Shown one piece after another: positions 1 to 5,420 of a stretch of DNA of 5,420 nucleotides. The stretch lies in NCBI GenBank assembly GCA_002415855.1, contig DIAS01000083.1, forward strand, positions 62,898-68,317. Direction: 5' to 3'. Below the pieces are notes generated by a model, which worked only from the letters and a program-made list of their open reading frames with translations, did no database searches and had not been told where the DNA came from. Origin of the DNA: Bacteroidales bacterium UBA5072. Its GTDB lineage: Bacteria > Bacteroidota > Bacteroidia > Bacteroidales > UBA10428. A program made the position numbers and the translations under genes. Each line of letters begins with the position of its first letter. The first letter of the stretch is position 1.

Positions 1-1173
1 ATTGTCCGGATTTCTGTAGTTGGTATTGCCCTGAGCCTGGCGGTGATGATCATTGCTGTGGCAACTGTTACCGGATTTAAGAATGAGATCCGTCGCAAAA
101 TCATCGGATTCGGATCACACATCCAGATCATCAACTATGATGCCAACAATTCCTATGAAACAGAACCCATATCAAAAAACCAGGTTTTTTTACCGTTGCT
201 GGAAGACGTACCGGGTATCAGGCATGTACAGGTATTTTCAACCAAACCCGGTATAATTAAAACTAAAACTGATATCCAGGGGGCTATTGTGAAAGGAGTA
301 GGGAGCGATTTCGACTGGGGCTTTTTCAGGGAGAACCTGGTGGAAGGATCGATATTCCAGGTCAATGATACGGATAAGACGGACAAAGTACTGATATCGA
401 AATATTTCTCTGATCTGTTGAAGCTCAAACCAGGAGACAGGTTTGCCATGTATTTCATCAACGATCAGCCCAGGGGAAGATCCTTCACTGTTTCCGGGAT
501 TTACCGCACCAGCCTGATGGAATTCGATAAGCAGTTTATCCTGGCAGATATAGGGCACCTGCAAAGTCTGAACAATTGGGACAGCACACAGGTTTCAGGT
601 TTTGAGATCCTGATAGATGATTATTCACATCTTGACCGTGTGTCTGCCGAAGTATTCAATATCGCCGGGGTGAGCTTCAATGCTGACGGGTCCAAGCTGC
701 GGGTGATCAATATCCGTGACAGATACCCGCAGATATTTGACTGGCTTGGTTTGATTGACAAGAACGTTTGGGTGTTGCTAGGGCTTATGCTGATAGTCTC
801 GGCTTTTAACATGATTTCCGGACTCCTTATCATCATCCTCGACCGTACGACCATGATCGGAATTTTAAAAGCATTGGGCATGAACAACAGGGGTGTGCGC
901 AGCATATTTCTCTACCAGTCGGTTTACCTGATGGTTAAGGGCCTGTTATGGGGTAATCTCGTAGGAATAGGCATTTGCCTGATTCAGGATTATTTCAGAC
1001 CGCTGAAATTAAATCCCGAATCCTATTTTCTCGAATATGTACCTGTAAATTTCAACATTATTCACCTTTTTGTCCTAAATACGGGGACGTTACTGATCAC
1101 CCTGGCTGTGCTCATTCTACCTTCCATGGTTGTTGCCCGGATCAGTCCGTCACGTACTATCCGATTCGACTGA
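1..1173 (+). CDS. FtsX/LolE-type ABC transporter permease, 5'-truncated by the window edge
   Basis: This is an inner-membrane permease of the FtsX-like superfamily, closest in appearance to LolC/LolE, which work with the ATPase LolD to extract lipoproteins from the inner membrane. The frame is open from base 1, and residue 1 is already inside the first membrane segment (about residues 1-26, with VVGIALSLAVMIIAVATVTG), so the real start lies off the left edge, probably about 20-25 codons upstream. The methionine at base 43 is internal. Residues about 27-250 form a soluble extracytoplasmic (MacB-core-like) domain opening with the family-typical IGFGSHIQI. Three further membrane segments lie at about 255-280, 301-330 and 358-384; the FtsX-domain stretch TTMIGILKALGM lies between the second and third. 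The protein ends ISPSRTIRFD, typical of LolC/E C-termini. Two stops in tandem (TGA TAG, 1171-1176) close it, and the Nudix start follows directly. No ATPase is visible nearby. Family assignment is firm; a true Lol role is inferred. Confidence 0.9.
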   Translation: MVRISVVGIALSLAVMIIAVATVTGFKNEIRRKIIGFGSHIQIINYDANNSYETEPISKNQVFLPLLEDVPGIRHVQVFSTKPGIIKTKTDIQGAIVKGVGSDFDWGFFRENLVEGSIFQVNDTDKTDKVLISKYFSDLLKLKPGDRFAMYFINDQPRGRSFTVSGIYRTSLMEFDKQFILADIGHLQSLNNWDSTQVSGFEILIDDYSHLDRVSAEVFNIAGVSFNADGSKLRVINIRDRYPQIFDWLGLIDKNVWVLLGLMLIVSAFNMISGLLIIILDRTTMIGILKALGMNNRGVRSIFLYQSVYLMVKGLLWGNLVGIGICLIQDYFRPLKLNPESYFLEYVPVNFNIIHLFVLNTGTLLITLAVLILPSMVVARISPSRTIRFD

Positions 1174-1176
1174 TAG

Positions 1177-1797
1177 ATGGATAACGCATGGATATCAAGG
1201 CTCGCTGAGGAACTGGCCAAGCCCTTGCCGGGTGCTGAAGTCCAGCTCAGGATGTCGCCCGGTGTAAAAAGGCCTGTTTCAACCGACCGTCCTTTAAGAC
1301 AGAGCGGTGTGCTTTTGTTGCTGTATCCGCTGGAGGGTGGTATTTACACGGTTTTTATTAAACGGTCTGAATACAATGGCATCCACAGCGGCCAGATCAG
1401 CCTGCCCGGTGGCATGTTTGAAAAAGGGGACCGCCTGCTTCGTAATACGGCCCTTCGTGAGGCAAAGGAAGAAACCGGCATGCCGATTGAAGAGGTAAGA
1501 GTGATCGGACAGCTCACCAGGGTATTTATACCTGTCAGCAATGTACATGTTTTTCCTTTTGTAGCCGTCACAAGCAAACGTCCTGATTTCACCCCTGATA
1601 CCAATGAAGTCCAGTATCTCATTGAAACGAACCTGGATGAACTGCTCAATCCCATAAACCACAAACGAAAGATCATGCAAATTGCAGATTTGTCTGTTGA
1701 AGTCCCTTTTTATGACATACGGGGAAACCACATCTGGGGGGCGACCGCCATGATCTTGAGTGAGTTTCTGGAAATAATCAGGAGAACAATGTGCTGA
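1177..1797 (+). CDS. Nudix hydrolase, CoA-pyrophosphatase (NudL/NUDT7-like)
   Basis: A cytoplasmic Nudix enzyme of 206 residues, of the subgroup that cleaves coenzyme A and its derivatives into 3',5'-ADP and 4'-phosphopantetheine. Residues 62-79 (KRSEYNGIHSGQISLPGG) match the segment that marks this subgroup ahead of the Nudix box. The box follows with D85 and REAKEETGM at 94-102; E98 and E99 are the expected metal-binding glutamates. The spacing from G79 to R94 is one residue longer than the canonical Nudix pattern, as I recall for NudL. HIWGATAMIL (185-194) is also typical near the C-terminus. The ATG lies 3 bases after the permease stops, implying co-transcription; there is no Shine-Dalgarno sequence, which is normal for Bacteroidota. 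The final codons (ATG TGC TGA) lie inside the left arm of the downstream inverted repeat, so the last residues are probably repeat-derived. Fold and metal site are clear; CoA as substrate is inferred from the subgroup motif. Confidence 0.9.
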   Translation: MDNAWISRLAEELAKPLPGAEVQLRMSPGVKRPVSTDRPLRQSGVLLLLYPLEGGIYTVFIKRSEYNGIHSGQISLPGGMFEKGDRLLRNTALREAKEETGMPIEEVRVIGQLTRVFIPVSNVHVFPFVAVTSKRPDFTPDTNEVQYLIETNLDELLNPINHKRKIMQIADLSVEVPFYDIRGNHIWGATAMILSEFLEIIRRTMC

Positions 1798-1824
1798 TGT
1801 GCCCATTGGCACATCAGCACATTG
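1787..1824. terminator. Perfect 17-bp inverted repeat with 4-base loop between convergent genes
   Basis: CAATGTGCTGATGTGCC at 1787-1803 is exactly the reverse complement of 1808-1824, separated by CATT. The left arm overlaps the end of the Nudix gene, whose stop codon (1795-1797) lies inside the stem. A 17-bp hairpin in RNA from either direction would be very stable and could end or protect the 3' ends of both the Nudix and MltF-like transcripts. Neither side has a clean run of U residues, so it is not a textbook intrinsic terminator. The structure is directly visible; the terminator role is inferred. Confidence 0.45.
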
Positions 1825-1852
1825 GCATATTGGCATATTGGCAAATTAGTTC
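1789..1852. repeat. 8-base-periodic tandem/inverted repeat array, consensus ATTGGCAY
   Basis: Five consecutive 8-base units start at 1805, 1813, 1821, 1829 and 1837. The 1821 and 1829 units are identical (ATTGGCAT), those at 1805 and 1837 differ only in the last base (C or A), and the 1813 unit is the variant ATCAGCAC. A decayed sixth unit beginning ATTAG starts at 1845. To the left, 1789-1804 has the same 8-base phase but in inverted orientation (ATGTGCTG then ATGTGCCC), which creates the hairpin described separately. The array fills the whole 48-base gap between the converging genes and reaches into both: it carries the Nudix stop and the TAA stop (reverse strand, 1846-1848) of the MltF-like gene. 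I recall similar strings of GCACATT-like octamers between genes of other Bacteroidota but cannot confirm this here. Confidence 0.85.
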
Positions 1853-3261
1853 CCTACAATATTCCGGTAATGCTCATATCGTTCCAGAACTTCTGTCACG
1901 TACCGGAAGGTTTCCGTACCACGGCAATAACCGAATTTTACCACCGAGTCGTTATAGAATTTCGGGTCAGCTTTTGAAAGCAGGAATCTTGCAACGTTGT
2001 CATCCCATTTATCGGGATCGGCTCCGTTCTTTCTGGCCAGGTTCCGGGCGTCGATGATGTGTCCGGGACCGATATTATAGGCTGCAAGGACAAATTTAAT
2101 CCGTTCATTATCATCGCGGATATCACTGAATTGCTTGTCAAGCCATACAATAAACTCACTGCCTGCACGAATTTGCTCCCTGGGTGAAGATATGGTATCC
2201 ACCCCGAAACGTTTTGCCGTTGTGGGCATCAACTGCATAAGACCCCAGGCACCGGCCCAGGAGGTAACATTACTTTTGAACCTCGATTCCTGGTAGATCA
2301 GGGAAGCCATAAGACGCCAGTCCCAGCCCAGAGGCTTGCTGTATTGTTTGATATACTGGTCATAGGGAGAAATCTTGCCAGTGTTGATGGCATAGAAATC
2401 ACTTTCTACAATAGTGGCCAGTTTATTACTCTCAAAGTATCTGGCATATAACGATTTGTACCTGGGAGTCTGCGTGAAATCCGACAACCAGGCATCCATT
2501 TCCTTCAGGAGACTGGTTGAACCTTTGCGCACTGCCCATGCCAGATTTTGCTGCAGGCTTACCGGAGTAGCAATGTCCACTTCGGGATAGTACCTGCCAT
2601 TCACCCTGGCGGTTATTTCATCGCAAACCGTAAAAGGTATCTCACCTTCAGATACCAGGTTTATCAACTGTTCAGGACTTTCATCCACCTCGATCACACC
2701 GACATCACCCCCGATTTCTTCGGAAAGATTTCGCAAACGTGATGCTGCAGCTGACCCACGGGTAACATACACTGTAACGCCACTTAACCGGATCGGGTTG
2801 GTAATAAGGAGGGCTTCGATATCCCTGCTTTTCATTTTTCGCCAATCTTCCGGTTTGCGTTGAATCAGCACCTGTCGTGATTGTACAAGTGGTACTGTAA
2901 AGTCAACCCTTTGGAGCCGTTCCTTGGTAACAGCCAGATTCTGGGCAATCAGATCGGCCTCACCGGTACTGAGTAATTCGAAGCTCTCCTGCAGACTCCT
3001 GCTGACACGCACTTCCAGGCGAACCGATAAATGGTTAGCCAGTTGCTGCAACATTTCGTACTGGAACCCCATGGGCTGGCCCCGGTAAATGAAGTAATCC
3101 GTTGAGCTGTAGTCGGTAAGAACGGTAATTTTTCCTTTTTCCTTGATCTTCTCCAGATCTCTCAGCCAACTGGTTTCTTCCGCTCGCCGGTTGTGAAAAG
3201 TACAGGAAGCCAATGTCAGTGTGAGAAGGAGGAGTAATAGTATTTTTTTAATCATAATCAT
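1846..3261 (-). CDS. mltF: MltF-like membrane-bound lytic transglycosylase (solute-binding domain + SLT domain), lipoprotein
   Basis: Predicted periplasmic lipoprotein of 471 residues that cleaves peptidoglycan glycan strands to 1,6-anhydro-muropeptides. The N-terminus has a lysine pair, a leucine-rich core and a lipobox LASC with the lipidated cysteine at 20. Residues about 35-270 form a family-3 solute-binding domain: GFQYEMLQQLANHL (65-78), then GEADLIAQ and TKERLQRVDFTVP (112-124). R115 and D214 sit where amino-acid-binding relatives hold ligand carboxylate and amine. Residues about 300-460 form the SLT domain, with YQES holding the likely catalytic E325, GAWGLMQLMP (337-346) and AAYNIGPGH (393-401). 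This domain order and length match MltF (E. coli about 518 residues), where the binding domain regulates the catalytic one. Residues just after C20 (TFHNRRAEE) lack an acidic surface-export run directly after the cysteine, favouring the periplasmic face. A second ATG at 3255 gives an equally good signal peptide (MIKKILL), so the start is uncertain by two codons. It lies 73 bases downstream of the porin gene and may be co-transcribed. Confidence 0.92.
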   Translation of the reverse strand: MIMIKKILLLLLLTLTLASCTFHNRRAEETSWLRDLEKIKEKGKITVLTDYSSTDYFIYRGQPMGFQYEMLQQLANHLSVRLEVRVSRSLQESFELLSTGEADLIAQNLAVTKERLQRVDFTVPLVQSRQVLIQRKPEDWRKMKSRDIEALLITNPIRLSGVTVYVTRGSAAASRLRNLSEEIGGDVGVIEVDESPEQLINLVSEGEIPFTVCDEITARVNGRYYPEVDIATPVSLQQNLAWAVRKGSTSLLKEMDAWLSDFTQTPRYKSLYARYFESNKLATIVESDFYAINTGKISPYDQYIKQYSKPLGWDWRLMASLIYQESRFKSNVTSWAGAWGLMQLMPTTAKRFGVDTISSPREQIRAGSEFIVWLDKQFSDIRDDNERIKFVLAAYNIGPGHIIDARNLARKNGADPDKWDDNVARFLLSKADPKFYNDSVVKFGYCRGTETFRYVTEVLERYEHYRNIVGN

Positions 3262-3334
3262 ATCTAAATTTAGTAAAAAAACAGGGTACTACCAGTAGCA
3301 TGGTTAACCACTTATCACCTGTATATTAACAATC
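3262..3334 (-). other. 73-base gap between porin and mltF-like genes
   Basis: This is the only gap between the two leftward genes. It holds a 10-base perfect palindrome TGGTTAACCA (3301-3310) and a run of seven A residues (3275-3281, read as T in the direction of transcription), followed on the reverse strand by TAAATTTA, one mismatch from the Bacteroidota -7 element TAnnTTTG. That element would place the transcript start almost at the start codon, so I do not call a promoter. No stem strong enough for a terminator precedes the T run. Read-through from the porin gene and a separate weak promoter both remain possible. Confidence 0.4.
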
Positions 3335-5323
3335 CTAATCGTAAAAAGTCCAGGCAATACCAAATTTTAAATCACGTGTGTTGCGGGGGTAGTGTAGTAC
3401 CGAAAAGTAGTTTTTATCCATCCAGCCTGCGTTAACATGCTGTACTTTAAGAAAGAAGCGAAACCTTTTAAGCTGAATATTTACAAAAGCATCGAAATAG
3501 GGATAATTGCCAAGCTGCTTTTCATCCTGCCGGTGGAACGATGCCAGTGAAGGCATGTAAGCATCGGCGTAGTATTTTGTATTATAGTAAACATCAAATC
3601 CAAACATAGTCAATAATTTTCCTCCTGTTCCCTTGAAATTAAAAAGATGGGTCAGGTAGGTCGAGTTATAATAAGCAATTTCAGGCAGATCAAGCACATT
3701 TACATTTTCACTTTTCTGGTATACAAGCCTGTTGTCACTAGTTATTTTCCAAAAGTCAAATCTCTTAGCCGCGCTCAGGACAAGTATTGACAAAGCAGTC
3801 TGGTACTGTTCCGGAAACGCTTCTTTATTCAGGTAAATATGGTTGCGAAGTAAGTAATAATCTGCCTGAATTTCAAACTTCTTTGATGAGAGGGCCAGTA
3901 TTGTTGACAAATGGTTCAGCGAGGTTTTGCTGAAGTTTTTTGTCCAGATGAAATTATTGGACGCGTAATGTGTATACAAGAAATCAGGTGTTCTGAGTTC
4001 GTTTGTACCCCTGGCCAGGAAGGTGACCGGATGATCGGTTTTGCCGAAGCTGAGCTTCATATCGCCGGAAACCAGGAAATCACCTTTGCGGTAACCCGAC
4101 AGGTAATAACGACCGTATAAATTGATCTCGAGCAGATTAGCAAAAACTTTGGTAAATCCTGAGGAGAAATAGGAGTTAAAAGAACTGTTTTCCAGGTTTA
4201 TGCCCGGAAGATTGATTGCTTCGGTGATAAACCAGATATCATCGTTTTTCAGGCTATCGGAGGCATCAGGAGCGACAGACAAGGCATATTTCATCATTTC
4301 ATAGGAGTAATCGATGAAATAATGGTTGTTTTTGCGGCCCTGGAATTGAAGTCGTGCGGTATTAAGAAATTTCCAGTGGAGCAAAGAGTCCGCCGTGAAG
4401 GTATTGTTTACGTTGAGGGCGGGATAGAGGCCGCTGTTCAGTCCCACGGAAGGTTTAATATCATTGAAGAGTCTTACGGTACGGTTCACGGCAAAGATAT
4501 AGACCAGCTTCGGGTAAAAGACCCTGATTTTGCGGAGAGTGGTAGTTGAATCCGGTTTTTCTTCTTTGCTCCGGAAGGCAATTTCCTGCATGGCCAGTAC
4601 ATTGATATTGTGTATCTCGTTGTATACATCGGGATAATGTTCCGGGGGGTTATCCTTGCCGCTGAAAAGTGTAGGGATGTCCTTGGTAAAAGCATAGGTG
4701 GTATCGGTAATCAGGCTGTCATTGAGTATACCGCCATTCTCATCAGCTATGATTTTATTCAGGTTGACGCTGAGGTGGTAAGAATACACCTGACCGGCTT
4801 TGTTGCTGAAAAACCTGAAAGAATTGTCCCTTACTCTTTGAAAGTTGTATTGTCCGAGTGCCCTGACGGTGGAATAATGCAATCCTATGTTGATAGTTTT
4901 GGTGATATTTTGTGTATGGAAGGCGTCGAGCATTTCTTCCTTGTTCTGGCTTGATCCGCCTCTGAAATATACCAGCTTGGTGAAAGGTTTTCGGGTATTG
5001 TAGTAACCGGTATGATCATAAAGTTTCATAAAAGGCATGTAGTTATTGATCAGGAGGAATTCCTGGTTCAGGTCTCTCTCGGTAAATACAATGCTTTGGG
5101 TGGGAAGGCCGTAATTACCGAGTGTAACCACACCGGTATACTGGTTGAAAGGCTGGAGGTGATGCTGGAAGTTTTCCAGTAAAGTATCGACGGATGTTCT
5201 GATGCGATTGGCATAAGATTCATCGAGTTTCCAGGAGAAAACGACGACTGAGGTATCGATTTGGCCAACGAGGGTTACCGGAAGGAAGGAGGTAAGCAAT
5301 ATAGCCAGCAGCAGTTTCTTCAT
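3335..5323 (-). CDS. Putative porin, Bacteroidota Porin_10-like outer-membrane beta-barrel
   Basis: Predicted outer-membrane protein of 662 residues. It opens with a signal peptide (MKKLLLAILLTSFLP, cleavage probably near G20/Q21). The N-terminal third carries stretches I recognise from the 'putative porin' family: DTLLENFQ (46-53), LGNYGLPTQSIVF (68-80), YNTRKPFTKLVYFRGG (107-122) with the downstream EEMLDAFHTQNI, and ENGGI (195-199). The rest alternates polar and aromatic residues as expected of many antiparallel beta strands, and the protein ends FGIAWTFYD, an aromatic-rich last strand suited to barrel insertion. The length is usual for the family. No TonB box, plug domain or SusD partner is visible, so it is not a SusC-type transporter. 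The substrate is unknown and the family is poorly characterised. The ATG at 5323 is chosen because the signal peptide starts there. It lies about 50 bases after an upstream terminator, so it is probably the first gene of its unit, followed by the MltF-like gene. Confidence 0.88.
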   Translation of the reverse strand: MKKLLLAILLTSFLPVTLVGQIDTSVVVFSWKLDESYANRIRTSVDTLLENFQHHLQPFNQYTGVVTLGNYGLPTQSIVFTERDLNQEFLLINNYMPFMKLYDHTGYYNTRKPFTKLVYFRGGSSQNKEEMLDAFHTQNITKTINIGLHYSTVRALGQYNFQRVRDNSFRFFSNKAGQVYSYHLSVNLNKIIADENGGILNDSLITDTTYAFTKDIPTLFSGKDNPPEHYPDVYNEIHNINVLAMQEIAFRSKEEKPDSTTTLRKIRVFYPKLVYIFAVNRTVRLFNDIKPSVGLNSGLYPALNVNNTFTADSLLHWKFLNTARLQFQGRKNNHYFIDYSYEMMKYALSVAPDASDSLKNDDIWFITEAINLPGINLENSSFNSYFSSGFTKVFANLLEINLYGRYYLSGYRKGDFLVSGDMKLSFGKTDHPVTFLARGTNELRTPDFLYTHYASNNFIWTKNFSKTSLNHLSTILALSSKKFEIQADYYLLRNHIYLNKEAFPEQYQTALSILVLSAAKRFDFWKITSDNRLVYQKSENVNVLDLPEIAYYNSTYLTHLFNFKGTGGKLLTMFGFDVYYNTKYYADAYMPSLASFHRQDEKQLGNYPYFDAFVNIQLKRFRFFLKVQHVNAGWMDKNYFSVLHYPRNTRDLKFGIAWTFYD

Positions 5324-5371
5324 GCTGGTAGGTTTGAAATATTTCGGGGAAGATAGCGCAATCCAGTCAGA

Positions 5372-5409
5372 ATAAAAAATCCCGGTCTCACTTGCATGAA
5401 ACCGGGATT
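5372..5409 (-). terminator. Rho-independent terminator, leftward, for a gene beyond the right edge
   Basis: AATCCCGGT (5378-5386) pairs perfectly with ACCGGGATT (5401-5409). After one mismatch three further pairs (TCA with TGA) close a 6-base loop. Read on the reverse strand, the stem is followed at once by six T residues (5379-5374) and then ATT, the classical U tract. On the forward strand the stem is followed by GAAGATCGG, without a U run, so it works leftward only. It therefore terminates a reverse-strand transcript coming from right of 5420 and separates that gene from the porin gene, whose start is 50 bases further on. Confidence 0.85.
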
Positions 5410-5420
5410 GAAGATCGGCG

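Noticed and set aside
1294..1836. Open frame of 180 codons on the reverse strand across the Nudix gene
   Set aside because: It lies fully antisense to a gene with clear Nudix motifs. Its N-terminus is a translation of the octamer repeat, and it shows no recognisable domain.
1789..1852. CRISPR array
   Set aside because: The units are 8 bases long and directly adjoining, with no spacers and no cas genes.
1791..2057. Open frame of 88 codons on the forward strand starting in the repeat
   Set aside because: Its first 18 or so residues are the translated octamer array and the rest is antisense to the SLT domain of the MltF-like gene. There is no sign of a real product.
3271..3298. Possible terminator between porin and MltF-like genes (T run after CTAC/GTAG)
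   Set aside because: The best stem is only four base pairs and is separated from the T run by several bases; too weak to call.
4610..4954. Forward-strand open frame of 114 codons inside the porin gene
   Set aside because: It is antisense to a well-supported 662-residue coding region, with no motif of its own; a shadow frame.
5334..5362. Possible Bacteroidota promoter upstream of the porin (ATTG at 5362-5359 and TATTTCAA at 5341-5334, reverse strand)
   Set aside because: The -7 candidate matches TAnnTTTG only at its first two bases and one T. A promoter is expected here because a terminator lies just upstream, but these bases do not identify it.
5388..5420. C-terminal end of a reverse-strand gene entering from the right
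   Set aside because: One frame reaches a stop at 5388-5390, but that would lie in the terminator loop, and about ten codons cannot be judged. The terminator implies an upstream gene, but its end is not identifiable here.

Overview
The window looks like chromosomal DNA from a member of the Bacteroidota, probably Bacteroidales or a near relative. The main evidence is a gene of the 'putative porin' (Porin_10-like) outer-membrane family, which I know essentially from this phylum. Other support comes from a LolC/E-type permease whose N-terminal sequence resembles Bacteroidota versions, the absence of Shine-Dalgarno sequences before the start codons, and a GC content that looks mid-range by eye. 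No taxonomic marker gene is present, so a finer placement is not possible.

Layout. Bases 1-1797 hold a rightward pair: the C-terminal ~390 residues of an FtsX/LolE-type ABC transporter permease (its start lies off the left edge), followed 3 bases later by a Nudix hydrolase of the CoA-pyrophosphatase (NudL/NUDT7-like) type. Bases 1787-1852 are a compact repeat with 8-base periodicity. It contains a perfect 17-bp inverted repeat and sits exactly where two convergent genes meet. Bases 1846-3261 (leftward) encode an MltF-like lipoprotein: an amino-acid-type solute-binding domain fused to a lytic transglycosylase domain. After a 73-base gap, bases 3335-5323 (also leftward) encode the 662-residue porin. 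Bases 5372-5409 form a clear rho-independent terminator reading leftward, which ends a gene lying beyond the right edge. The porin therefore appears to open a new transcription unit that may run on into the MltF-like gene.

How the genes relate. Three of the four proteins belong to the cell envelope: an inner-membrane permease related to lipoprotein release, a lipoprotein that probably cuts peptidoglycan, and an outer-membrane beta-barrel. The Nudix enzyme is cytoplasmic housekeeping. I see no defence system, mobile element, CRISPR array, tRNA or rRNA. The genes are ordinary; the part most worth a second look is the octamer-periodic repeat at the convergent junction, which supplies the last codons of the Nudix gene and the stop codon of the MltF-like gene.
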